This document shows, in pieces, positions 27,294-35,732 of a stretch of DNA of 54,052 nucleotides. The notes under the pieces were generated by a model. The model was not told the origin of the DNA and ran no database searches. It saw only the letters and a program-made list of their open reading frames with translations. This DNA comes from Streptomyces roseoverticillatus (GTDB lineage: Bacteria > Actinomycetota > Actinomycetes > Streptomycetales > Streptomycetaceae), in assembly GCF_000719265.1 (NCBI RefSeq), contig NZ_JOFL01000035.1:1-54052 (forward strand), read 5' to 3'. Position numbers and translations under genes: made by a program. Positions within the stretch are counted from its first letter, which is position 1, and every line of letters starts with the position of its first letter.

Positions 27294-28500
27294 CACCACC
27301 GGATCCCAGGCCATCGCCCTGCACGGACACCGGCTCGTGGTGCTCGCGCAACCGGACCAGGCCATACCCCGCGAGGTCACAGCCCACGCCGAACGCGTCG
27401 TCTTCTGCGACATCACCGACCACGACGCGACCAGAACCGCCGTCGACCGGCTGGCCGGGGAGCTCGGGCCACCGCGCCTGGTCGTCTCCTTCACCGAACA
27501 CGCCCAGGAGGTCAGCGCCCGGATCGCCACCGGCCTGGGCCTCCCCTCCGTCTCCCCCGCCGCAGCCGCCCACGCCCGCGACAAGGCGGCCATGCGCCGC
27601 CTCCTCGCCGACACCCCCTACGCGTGGCCGTACGCGGCCGGTACCGCAGACGAAATCGTTGATGCCGTACGCGCCGAGCCCGACGGCGTCGCCTGGATCG
27701 TCAAGCCGGCCGACGGGGCCGGCAGCGCCGGGGTCACAGCGCTGGAGTCGCATGCCGGCGTCGAACGGTGGCACGCGAAGGTCACGGCCGGGCGGGGACA
27801 CCGTACGCAGGGCACCGCCGGCGAGCAGGCCGGCGCGGTCCACTACATCGCCGAACACGCCGCAACCGGACCAGAATTCAGCGTCGAGGCAGTCAGCGCG
27901 GCCGGACGGCACACCATCCTGGCCATCACCGCGAAACAGACCACCGGCAGCCCCAACTTCATCGAGACCGGGCACGTCGTCCCCGCTCCCCTGCCGGAAG
28001 GCGACGGCGAACGGCTGGAGGACGCGGTGCGCTGCGTCCTGGACCGGCTCGGGATCCACCACGGCGCCAGCCACACCGAACTGCGGCTGGACCCGGTGCA
28101 CGGCCCCGTCGTCATCGAGACGCACACCCGGGTCGGCGGCGACTGCATCCCCGAACTCGTCAGACTCGCCACGGGCCGGGACCAGTACGACCACGCGATC
28201 GCCGCTCTGCTCGGCACGGACCCCGCCCAGTCCCCGGCCCCGGCCGCCCCGGCAGCAGCCGTCAGCTTCGTCATGCCCCCCGCCCCGGGCGCCCTCACCG
28301 CCCTCTCCCTCACCCCCACGCACGGCATCCTCCGCTGGCACTTCGACCGCACGCCGGGCGCCGACCTCACCGGGCTCCACAGCTCGCACGACCGCATCGG
28401 CTACGCCATCGCCCTCGCCGAAACCCCTGCGGAGGCGATGCGTACGGCCGCCGAAGCCACCGCTGGTGTCCGGCTGCAAGTCATCGCCCCCACGCCCTGA
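27265..28500 (+). CDS. ATP-grasp domain carboxylate-amine ligase
   Basis: A 411-aa ligase. The pre-ATP domain starts MTWICLLGPSTTGSQ; the ATP-grasp core shows VAWIVKPADGAGSAGV (ATP-binding Lys and Gly-rich loop), FSVEAVSAAGRH, and the Mg site GPVVIETHTRVGGDCIPELV (Glu, then Arg and the Asn/Gly region). ATP-grasp enzymes of this class join amino acids through an acyl-phosphate, as in dipeptide antibiotics and dipeptide metabolites. ATG 27265 has AAAGGAA upstream and lies inside the end of the MFS gene. An MFS exporter plus ligase resembles bacD/bacE of bacilysin in logic, but the product here is unknown. Confidence 0.85.
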   Translation: MTWICLLGPSTTGSQAIALHGHRLVVLAQPDQAIPREVTAHAERVVFCDITDHDATRTAVDRLAGELGPPRLVVSFTEHAQEVSARIATGLGLPSVSPAAAAHARDKAAMRRLLADTPYAWPYAAGTADEIVDAVRAEPDGVAWIVKPADGAGSAGVTALESHAGVERWHAKVTAGRGHRTQGTAGEQAGAVHYIAEHAATGPEFSVEAVSAAGRHTILAITAKQTTGSPNFIETGHVVPAPLPEGDGERLEDAVRCVLDRLGIHHGASHTELRLDPVHGPVVIETHTRVGGDCIPELVRLATGRDQYDHAIAALLGTDPAQSPAPAAPAAAVSFVMPPAPGALTALSLTPTHGILRWHFDRTPGADLTGLHSSHDRIGYAIALAETPAEAMRTAAEATAGVRLQVIAPTP

Positions 28501-28619
28501 TTCCGACTCGTTCCCGCGTTGGTCATCACCGGCACCACCACCCCACGGAACAGCTACCGAGGGAGTCCGATGCACACCCGCGTTCGAATCCACAGCTTGA
28601 CGGCCGCCATGGAGGTGCC

Positions 28620-28991
28620 ATGCCCCTGCAGATGAAGCTGACGGCGATCACCCTCGACTGTGCGGACCCCGAGGCACTGGCCGCGTTCTATCAGCAAGCC
28701 ACCGGGCTCGGACTTCACCCCGCATCCGACCGTGACTTCGCGGGCCTCACCCGCGGGGACGGGCTCTTCATCGGCTTCCAACGGGTGGATGATTACCGGG
28801 CGCCGCGTTGGCCTGGTCAGTCCGTGCCGCAACAGGTCCACCTCGACTTCGAAGTCGACGACCTCGATGAGGCCGAGCTCCTGCTCATGGAGTTGGGGGC
28901 GACCAAGCCGGAGCACCAGCCGGGCGCGGACAGATGGCGCGTCTTCACCGACCCGGCCGGGCATCCCTTCTGCCTCACCACCAGAGGCTGA
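28620..28991 (+). CDS. VOC (glyoxalase/bleomycin-resistance) family protein
   Basis: A 123-aa protein: LTAITLDCADPEALAAFYQQ opens the betaalphabetabetabeta module, QQVHLDFEVDDLDEAELLLM is the second half, and FTDPAGHPFCLTTRG is the characteristic end. ATG 28620 has GGAGG 5 bases upstream. The family includes lyases, dioxygenases and drug-binding proteins; the role here is open. It follows the ATP-grasp gene by 119 bases and may belong to the same unit, perhaps as self-protection (inference). Confidence 0.85.
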   Translation: MPLQMKLTAITLDCADPEALAAFYQQATGLGLHPASDRDFAGLTRGDGLFIGFQRVDDYRAPRWPGQSVPQQVHLDFEVDDLDEAELLLMELGATKPEHQPGADRWRVFTDPAGHPFCLTTRG

Positions 28992-29066
28992 CGTCCGGGG
29001 CACCGTCCGCGGCCGCGGCGCGGGCCCTGCTGAGCGGGTGTGCCCGATCCGCAGGGGGCGGGAACG

Positions 29067-30197
29067 TCATGCCGCCCCGTCCGCCGACGCGTCACGGACC
29101 GGCATGACCAACGTGGTGAAGCTTCCCTGGTCCGCGGAGCGGACGATCACGGGCTGGGACGGTGATGAGATTTCCAGCAGTACGTCGGGGCCGACGCCGG
29201 CGTCGAGCGCCGGGAGGAGTACGTGCGGGTCGAAGGCGATGCGCACGGGCGGTCCTGTGCAGATGGCGGGCGGCGTGGCGGTCTTCGAGCCGCGCGTGGC
29301 GAGGGTGAGTTGCTGGTCGCCGGTGTGCAGCGTCAGTGGCCCGTCGTCTCCGGCATCCGCGATCGTCTTGCGCAGGGCGGTCCGGTCCGTGATGATCCGG
29401 TGCCGGGCGGCCGGCAGGTTGTCCAGGATCAGCCGGTAGTCCGGGAACGTCCCCTCGACGGTCGGGAGGTCCCGTACGGCTGTGTCGCTGTGCAGCCGTA
29501 CGCCCTGCTGGTCCGCCTCGATGCGGATGCCCGGCGTGCGCAGGGCCCAGGACGCGGCCTCCGTCAGCTCCGCGGCGTCGACCAGGACGCGGTACGGGTC
29601 ACCCCCAACGCCCCCAACGGCCTCCACGGCCTCGACGGCCTCGACGGCCTCAGCAGAGGAGGTCCGCAGCGCGCGGACCGCCAGGCGATAGCGGTCCGTG
29701 GCCACGAGCCGCGTTTCCTGGCGGTCCAGTTCGATCAGGACGCAACCGAGTACCGGGAACTCCTCCCGTACGGGAGCTGACGCCACCGCCGGGGCGACCT
29801 GGCGTACGGCGCTGGCCAGCTCCGCCCCGCCGAGCCGCACCGAGGCGCGGCGCGCGCCTCCCGGCAGGTCGCGGAGGATCTCCTCGATCGCCGACCGGGC
29901 CGACGCCGCGGTCTCGCGCGCCCGCCGGGCGTGCCCTTCCAGAACGGCGCGGGCTTCCTCGCGGGTGCCGTCGAGCACCACCGAGGCGTCGGTGAGCGGC
30001 ATTCCGGCCTCGCGCAGCCGCCGGACCAGGACCGCTCGGGGTTCCTGGTCCGCGGCGTAATAGCGGTAGCCGGTCGCGTCGTCCACATAGGCGGGGCGCA
30101 GCATGTCGCAGTCGTCGTAGAAGCGCAGAGCGCTCGGGGCCAGCCCCGCCCTGCGTGCGAAGGCGCCGATGCTCATCAGCGCGTCGATCTCGTCCAT
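29067..30197 (-). CDS. MerR-family regulator fused to a DNA sliding-clamp-like domain
   Basis: A 376-aa protein. Residues 8-75 are a MerR winged helix (LMSIGAFARRAGLAPSALRF, GYRYYAADQ), followed by a coiled coil (EARAVLEGHARRARETAAS). Residues about 120-376 resemble domains 2 and 3 of the DNA polymerase III beta clamp (DnaN): EEFPVLGCVLIELD, LVATDRYRLAVRAL, VEGTFPDYRLILDNLPA, and an ending FTTLVMPVR like that of DnaN. An EAVEAVEAV tandem repeat sits in the clamp part. MerR proteins use their C-terminal domain to sense ligands, so the clamp fold may act as a sensor here. A MerR-type promoter lies directly upstream. Confidence 0.85.
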   Translation of the reverse strand: MDEIDALMSIGAFARRAGLAPSALRFYDDCDMLRPAYVDDATGYRYYAADQEPRAVLVRRLREAGMPLTDASVVLDGTREEARAVLEGHARRARETAASARSAIEEILRDLPGGARRASVRLGGAELASAVRQVAPAVASAPVREEFPVLGCVLIELDRQETRLVATDRYRLAVRALRTSSAEAVEAVEAVEAVGGVGGDPYRVLVDAAELTEAASWALRTPGIRIEADQQGVRLHSDTAVRDLPTVEGTFPDYRLILDNLPAARHRIITDRTALRKTIADAGDDGPLTLHTGDQQLTLATRGSKTATPPAICTGPPVRIAFDPHVLLPALDAGVGPDVLLEISSPSQPVIVRSADQGSFTTLVMPVRDASADGAA

Positions 30198-30206
30198 GGC
30201 TGCGAT

Positions 30207-30237
30207 TGTTGACCTTCAAGCGGCTTGAAGGTCAACA
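30207..30237 (-). promoter_or_regulatory. MerR-type promoter/operator of the MerR-clamp gene
   Basis: Two 14-base arms, TGTTGACCTTCAAG and its exact complement, flank a CGG centre. Read on the minus strand, the sequence gives -35 TTGACC, a 19-base spacer and -10 AACAAT, with transcription starting close to the ATG at 30197. The long 19-base spacer with a palindrome filling it is the classic MerR-activated layout, so the regulator very likely controls itself. Confidence 0.8.
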
Positions 30238-30296
30238 CAGCGCCCCGGGACAGCCCACTCCGCCTCCCTCCTCCGGCCGGCTTGCGCGCCCGCGCG

Positions 30297-33200
30297 TCAG
30301 AGAATGCCGAGCGTCCTCAAGTCCGCGACGCACTTGTCGATGAAATCCGCCGAGAGGGACGGTATGACGCCCCCGCCGGCACCGGACTCGGCGACGGCCG
30401 TCGTGAACCGTCCGGCCGGCACCATGGAGCTCGTTCTCGGCTCGGTCGGCCGGGCGTACGCCCGCATCAGCGGGAGCATCGACAGCCGGCGCTGGTGTTC
30501 GGGAAGGCCTCTCAGGGCCGCCTCGAACCGTACGCGCCACTGTTCGTAATCGTCGATCCGGGTGATCGGGTGGCCCGCGCGGATGAGCCAGTCCACGATC
30601 TCGTCCAGCGAGACGTCGTCGTCGTTCGCGTTGACGCTGTGGTACGTGACGTAGCCGTCCTGGCTCCGCGCGCTGAGCGAGGCGATCGCGTCGGCGGTGA
30701 AGTCGACGGGCAGCCCGCTGTAGTGGGCCCGCCGGCGGTTGCCGTCCGCGTCGAGCCGGTGGAAGGAGCGCGGTGCCATGCCCGTCGCGACGACGCTGAG
30801 GAGCAGCCGCGTGAAGCGGTCGGGCAGGTTCAGCTGTCCGGTCAGGCGGCTGTGGGCGAGGATCATGTCGGGGCGGAACACCGCGACCGGCAGCCCTGTT
30901 CTGTCGTGCGCGTCCCGGAGGAGCACCTCGCCCGCCCACTTGCTGGTGGCGTATCCGTTCGCGTCGGAGTCGTTCAGCTGCCGTGCCGGTGAGGCCGTAC
31001 GGACGTCGGCCGTTTCGTCGAGGAACGTCCCGCCGGGCATCATCGCGGCCGCGATGGTCGAGACGTAGGCGAACTTCTTCATCCGGTGCGTGAGCGCGAG
31101 CTCGATCAGCTCGGCCGTCGCGGCGACGTTCGGCTCGAACAGCCGGCTGTACGGGAGCACGTGGTTGACCAGCGCCGCGGAGTGCACGATCCGGTCGGTC
31201 TCGGCGGCCAGCCGCTCCCAGGTCGTACGGCCGAGGCCCAGCTTCGGCGCGGAGACGTCTGCGGCCAGGACCTCCAGGTGCCGCGCCGCGACCGCGTCGA
31301 ACCAGTCGGTCCGGTCACCGGAGGCGCTGCGCAGGCACTCGAGGACGCGTTGCCCGGCGGCCGCGTCGTCGGCGCCGCGGGCGAGAACGGTCAGCCGGCC
31401 GCCCGAAGCGGCGACGCGCTCGAGCCACTCGACCGCCAGGAACCTGCCGAGGTACCCGGTCGCCCCGGTGAGCAGGACGTTCCCGGAGGTCGGCGGGTCG
31501 GTCGGGGCCGGTGCCTTCGGCGCCCGCACCAGGACCTGCTCGTCGACGAACCGGTCGAGGGTCAGGTCGCCCGCCCTCACCTCGGTGGCCCCGCGGCCGT
31601 GGACCGAAGCGAACGTGGGCCGGGGCGCGGCAGCCGTTGCGGGCGCTGCTGCGAGGTGGTCGGCGATGCCGGCAAGAGTCGACGTGGGGCTGAGGACGGC
31701 CTGGACCGGGACCTCGGTGTCGAAGATCTGCTCAAGGACCGTCGAGAACGTGAGCGCCGACAGGGAGTCGCCGCCCAGGTCGGTGAAGGCGGCCTCCGGC
31801 ACGACCATCGACGCGGGGTATCCGAGGGTGATCTGGACCGCGGCGAGGACCGCTTCCAGCGGCTCGGCGCTCCGGCCCGCGGCCCGCAGCGCCGCGATCC
31901 GCCCGGCCCTGCCGCCGGCGATGTCCGCGTACAACTGCTCCAGCTGTGCGCCGTAGCGGTCCTTGAGGGCGGGCCGCAGGAGCTTGCCGACTCCTGAGAG
32001 GAGGCCGTTCTCGATCGTGAAGGGGTGCGGTTCGAGGACGACGTCGTAGGGGACTTCGTACGGGTTGAGGCCGGCGTCGCGGGCGAGTTCCCGCATGGAG
32101 TCGAGGATCTTCGCGCGGGTCGCGGCGTCGTCGTCCGCACCCTCCGCGCCGTCCGCACCCTCCGCGCCGTCTACGCCGTCCGCACCGTCCGCGCCGTCCG
32201 ACTGCGACTTCTCGCCGTCGAGCTGCTCGCGGCCGAGGCGCTCCTGGTCGAGCTGCTCGCGGTCGGCGACGACCACGGCCAGCAGGAACGCCTGCTCGCT
32301 GCTGCCGTAGACGTAGACCCGCGAGATGTACGGGCTGGTCGAATACAGCGCCTCCAGCCGGGACACCGCGACGAACTCCCCCTGGGAGAGCTTCACGACG
32401 TTGTTGATCCGGTCGACGTAGACCAGCCGGTCGGGGGCGATCTCGGCGACCACGTCACCGGTCTTGTAGTAGCCGACCTCGTCGAAGGCGCGCGCGGTGA
32501 CCTCGGGCTGCTTGTAGTACCCCTGCACCAGCCCGACCGACTTCAGGCGGAGTTCGCCCCGGGGGTGCGGCTTGTCGGTGGCGAAGTATCCGAGCTCGGG
32601 TACGTCCACCAGCCGGTAGTCGATCACCGGGGGGCGGCGCACCTGCTGGTCGACGACGACCGGACGGGTCGTCTCCGTCGACCCGTAGCAGTCGACGACC
32701 TTCGTGCCGAGGACCTCTGCCATGAAGGTGTGCATCTGCGACGACAGCGGGGCGCTGCCGCACAGGGCGCTGACGATCCGGCCGCCGAGCATGTCGTCGC
32801 GGACCCGGGTGAGCGCGACCTCCTCGGCCTCCGCTCGGGTGATCCGGGGGGTGCCGGTGCGGGAGAGGCGGTCGGCTTCGAGGAGGTACCGCTGGTGGAC
32901 CATGTCGCAGATCCTGGGGACCAGGCTCAGCACCGTGGGGCGCGCCAGGCCGATGTCGTCGAACAGTGTCGACATGTCGCTGCGAGCCGTGAAGAAGCCG
33001 ATCCCGCCGGAGGCGAGGCCGGAGATCAGCCGGGCACGGCCGTTGACGTGGCTCATGGGCATGTAGTGCAGGACGATCGTCGGCACCGGCCTGTCGCTGC
33101 CCGGCGCGGCGTTCGGCATGCCGGTGCGGCTGTTCTGCCACATCCTCGTGATCATGGATGCGGTATACATCGCGCCTTTGGGCGCGCCGGTGCTCCCGGA

Positions 33201-34163
33201 CGTGTAGATCAGGCCGGCCAGGCGGTCCGGGTCGCCGTCGTCACGGGGTTCCAGGGCGGGCAGCCGCCTTCCGCGGCCCAGTTCCTCCTGGAGCGGCACG
33301 ACGGGTGCGCGCCCGCTCAGCTTGCCGACGGCCGTTTGAAGGGCCTCCCGGTGGTCGTCCACGCGCGGGTCGTAGTCGAAGACGACGAGGCGTTCGACGG
33401 AGTCGGTGGCCAGGACGGCCTCGACCGCGGCGTCGATCGACCCGAGGTCGGCCGCGAGGATCCGCGGCTCCGTTTCGGCGAGGATGGGTGCCAGCCGTGC
33501 CGCGGACCATCCCGTGGGAAGGGGGACCGAGACCGCCCCCAGGTACATGCAGGCGAGGTCGACCGTGGCGTAGTCGGTGCTGGTGAATCCGAGCACTCCG
33601 ATGAAGTCGCCGGCGCGCAGGCCGCCCGAGGCATCGGCCCAGGCGGCGGCGAGACTGCCCACCTCCTGCCACAGTTCGGCGTAGGTCACGGTCTCGAAGT
33701 GGGGGAGGAGTTCGGTGGTGCGCCGGCCGGTGGCGGGGTCTTCGACGATGCGCTCGGCTCTCCGCCCGAGCGCCGGGCGGTCAGCATAGCCGCTCATGGC
33801 GGCCGAGATGGTGCCGATGAGGCTGCCGCCGGCGCGGTGGACGGCCTCGGCGACGCTCGGCGACGGAGCCGCGCGGGCGAATCCGGGGTCGTGGGCGTGA
33901 AGGGCCTCAACGCGGGAGGCGATGGCGCGGCTCGCTTCGTACTCGTCTCGTTGCTGCTCGTTTTGGTGGCCGGCTTGGCGCTTGCCTTGATAACCGTTCT
34001 GCTGCTCGCCGTTCTGCTGCTCGCCTTGATATCCGGCGTTCTGCTGCTCGCCTTGGTAATCGTTTTGGTGCTCGGCTTGGCCATCGTTCTGCTGCTCGGC
34101 TTGGCCATCGTTTTGGTGCTCGGCCAGGTGCGTGGCTTGGTGCGTGGCTTGGTGCTCATTCAT
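30297..34163 (-). CDS. car: Carboxylic acid reductase (adenylation, carrier, reductase domains)
   Basis: A 1288-aa multidomain enzyme that reduces carboxylic acids to aldehydes with ATP and NADPH. After an unusual 74-residue Gln/Asn-rich N-terminus come the adenylation domain (LIYTSGSTGAPKGAMY, about residue 322; VYVDRINNVVKLSQGEFVAV), the carrier domain (DLGGDSLSALTF, phosphopantetheine Ser near 798) and a short-chain reductase (LLTGATGYLGRFLAVEWLER near 899; NGYATSKWAGEVLLRDAH with the catalytic Tyr/Lys near 1070). The start ATG 34163 is secured by GGAGG 7 bases upstream, so the extension is translated. An acidic DGADGADGVDGAEG repeat sits near residues 652-680. It needs a phosphopantetheinyl transferase, not seen in this window. 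Downstream of an MFS gene in one operon. Confidence 0.95.
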   Translation of the reverse strand: MNEHQATHQATHLAEHQNDGQAEQQNDGQAEHQNDYQGEQQNAGYQGEQQNGEQQNGYQGKRQAGHQNEQQRDEYEASRAIASRVEALHAHDPGFARAAPSPSVAEAVHRAGGSLIGTISAAMSGYADRPALGRRAERIVEDPATGRRTTELLPHFETVTYAELWQEVGSLAAAWADASGGLRAGDFIGVLGFTSTDYATVDLACMYLGAVSVPLPTGWSAARLAPILAETEPRILAADLGSIDAAVEAVLATDSVERLVVFDYDPRVDDHREALQTAVGKLSGRAPVVPLQEELGRGRRLPALEPRDDGDPDRLAGLIYTSGSTGAPKGAMYTASMITRMWQNSRTGMPNAAPGSDRPVPTIVLHYMPMSHVNGRARLISGLASGGIGFFTARSDMSTLFDDIGLARPTVLSLVPRICDMVHQRYLLEADRLSRTGTPRITRAEAEEVALTRVRDDMLGGRIVSALCGSAPLSSQMHTFMAEVLGTKVVDCYGSTETTRPVVVDQQVRRPPVIDYRLVDVPELGYFATDKPHPRGELRLKSVGLVQGYYKQPEVTARAFDEVGYYKTGDVVAEIAPDRLVYVDRINNVVKLSQGEFVAVSRLEALYSTSPYISRVYVYGSSEQAFLLAVVVADREQLDQERLGREQLDGEKSQSDGADGADGVDGAEGADGAEGADDDAATRAKILDSMRELARDAGLNPYEVPYDVVLEPHPFTIENGLLSGVGKLLRPALKDRYGAQLEQLYADIAGGRAGRIAALRAAGRSAEPLEAVLAAVQITLGYPASMVVPEAAFTDLGGDSLSALTFSTVLEQIFDTEVPVQAVLSPTSTLAGIADHLAAAPATAAAPRPTFASVHGRGATEVRAGDLTLDRFVDEQVLVRAPKAPAPTDPPTSGNVLLTGATGYLGRFLAVEWLERVAASGGRLTVLARGADDAAAGQRVLECLRSASGDRTDWFDAVAARHLEVLAADVSAPKLGLGRTTWERLAAETDRIVHSAALVNHVLPYSRLFEPNVAATAELIELALTHRMKKFAYVSTIAAAMMPGGTFLDETADVRTASPARQLNDSDANGYATSKWAGEVLLRDAHDRTGLPVAVFRPDMILAHSRLTGQLNLPDRFTRLLLSVVATGMAPRSFHRLDADGNRRRAHYSGLPVDFTADAIASLSARSQDGYVTYHSVNANDDDVSLDEIVDWLIRAGHPITRIDDYEQWRVRFEAALRGLPEHQRRLSMLPLMRAYARPTEPRTSSMVPAGRFTTAVAESGAGGGVIPSLSADFIDKCVADLRTLGIL
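33951..34150. repeat. Tandem repeat coding the Gln/Asn-rich end of CAR
   Basis: About 24-base units of the CTTGGCCATCGTT..TGCTCGG kind recur with drift over 200 bases. They encode, on the minus strand, units such as QAEHQNDG and QGEQQNG. The local base composition is markedly poorer in GC than the rest of the gene because CAA and AAC codons dominate. Confidence 0.8.
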
Positions 34164-34237
34164 GAATGTCCTCCGTTGGTGATGAGGCCGGTGCTTCGGG
34201 GCACCGGGGCGCGGACATCGCGAAGGCCTTGCTCTCG

Positions 34238-35653
34238 CTACGTGGTCCGGGGGGACGTCTGGGACGACGCCTGTGCGGCCAGCTTCCGGGCGGCGAGGCC
34301 GACGGCCGCCGCCATCAGCAGGTACGCCGCCACGGCCGCGAGCGCCGGTGCGACGATGCTGTCCCCGGACTGGAGACCGCCGAGCAGGGCGATGCCGATC
34401 GTGGTTCCCGACTGCCGGGCCGCCGACAGCAGTCCGCTGGCGATCGCCGAGCGGTGCGGCGGGGCCGTCGCCATGACCAGGGAGATCTGAGGCACGGTCG
34501 CGAGACCGAAGCCGAGTCCGATGAAGACGAGCCCGGCGCAGGTGCCGACCGGGGCCTCACCGCCCAGGAAGACCAGCAGCAGCCCGCCGGCCAGCGTCAG
34601 GGCGACCGCGGTGGCCAGCACTCTCAGGGGACTGTGCTTGGCGTTGACGCGCCCGGCGACCAGGGGCATGAACGTGATCGGCAGGGCGGACGGCAGGAAG
34701 CACAGGCCGGTGGTGACCGGGCCGTAGCCGCGCACCTGCTGGAGGAAGACGCTGATGGAGAACACCAGCCCGTAGTAGCCGAGGAAGAGCAGGAGACCCA
34801 CCATGACGAAGCTGCCGAATCCCGGGGCCCGGCGCAGGTCCTTCGGAATCATGGGGAAGGAACAGGCGCGCTGTCTGACGACGAACGCGGCGAGCGCTAC
34901 GAGGGCGGTCACAGCTGCGGCAATGGGCAGCGGCCGGGTCCAGCCCAGTTCGCGGCCCTCGGTGAGCGCCAGCGCGACGCTTCCGAGGAAAACGATGCCG
35001 AGGAGCTGGCCCGCGATGTCCTGCGGCTCCTTCTTCGCCTCTGCTGCGCCGCGGGGCATGTGACGTGCCGAGAGCCACAGGACGGCCAGGACGACCGGTA
35101 TGTTGATGAGGAAGATGCTCCGCCAGCCGACGGCGGAGACGAGGGCGCCCCCGAGAATGGGACCGAACGCAACGGGGCTTCCGGCGACCGTCGCCCAGAC
35201 GGCGATGGCTTTGGCACGCTTGCCCGGGTCCTTGTAGGCGTCGGTGATCATCACCAGAGTGGCGGGCACGAGCAGGACCGCGCCGAGTCCCTGCAGAACC
35301 CGCATGGCGACGAGTACGGAACCGTTGGGGGCGACTCCGCAGAGCACGGATGCCAGCCCGAAGACGCCGATGCCGAGACGGAACGCGGGAACGGAGCCGT
35401 ACCGTCCGACTGCCGCGGCTCCGGCCAGCACGAGGCTGGCGAGAACGATGACGTACGCGTCGACCACGAGCTGCATCGTCGCGAGGCTCGCGTGCAGGCT
35501 GTCGCGCATCGCCGGGATCGCGACGTTGACGATGCTGATGTCGATGACGAGCATGCCGTAACCCAGGCAGGCAACTGTCAGGACGCGTCGGGGTCTTACG
35601 GGGGCATCTCTCGCGTTCGGCGTGCGGCTGTCGAGACTGGTCGGGTTCGTCAT
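34238..35653 (-). CDS. MFS transporter, DHA2 (EmrB/QacA) type
   Basis: A 471-aa drug-type exporter with about 14 helices. The early LDIS/V-type motif (GYGMLVIDISIVNVAIPAM, motif D1 of the 14-TMS family), VVDAYVIVLASLVLAGAAAV, and ATVAGSPVAFGPILGGALVS (motif C) are all present. It lies 74 bases upstream of the CAR gene on the same strand, so the two are probably one transcript; it may export the acid or aldehyde processed by CAR (inference). The promoter lies in the gap shared with the kinase gene. Confidence 0.92.
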   Translation of the reverse strand: MTNPTSLDSRTPNARDAPVRPRRVLTVACLGYGMLVIDISIVNVAIPAMRDSLHASLATMQLVVDAYVIVLASLVLAGAAAVGRYGSVPAFRLGIGVFGLASVLCGVAPNGSVLVAMRVLQGLGAVLLVPATLVMITDAYKDPGKRAKAIAVWATVAGSPVAFGPILGGALVSAVGWRSIFLINIPVVLAVLWLSARHMPRGAAEAKKEPQDIAGQLLGIVFLGSVALALTEGRELGWTRPLPIAAAVTALVALAAFVVRQRACSFPMIPKDLRRAPGFGSFVMVGLLLFLGYYGLVFSISVFLQQVRGYGPVTTGLCFLPSALPITFMPLVAGRVNAKHSPLRVLATAVALTLAGGLLLVFLGGEAPVGTCAGLVFIGLGFGLATVPQISLVMATAPPHRSAIASGLLSAARQSGTTIGIALLGGLQSGDSIVAPALAAVAAYLLMAAAVGLAARKLAAQASSQTSPRTT

Positions 35654-35701
35654 GATGCGGCCATTTCGCAGAGACAGTGGGCCTGTTGATCTTGCTCTGG
35701 A

Positions 35702-35732
35702 AGCGTAGGCACGGCCGCACCGACGGCGTCAA
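35702..35732 (-). promoter_or_regulatory. Putative promoter of the MFS-CAR operon
   Basis: On the minus strand TTGACG (35727-35732) and TACGCT (35702-35707) are separated by 19 bases, placing the transcription start about 40 bases before the MFS ATG at 35653. The spacer is longer than the usual 17-18, which often means an activator is needed. Confidence 0.45.

Noticed and set aside
28575..28600. GTTCGAATC, resembling a tRNA T-loop
   Set aside because: The flanking bases do not form a T-stem, and no acceptor or anticodon arm could be drawn around it.
32025..34490. An 821-codon plus-strand open frame opposite the CAR gene
   Set aside because: Shadow of the CAR gene. Its Leu/Val-rich end, which looks like membrane helices, is the complement of the CAA/AAC repeats.
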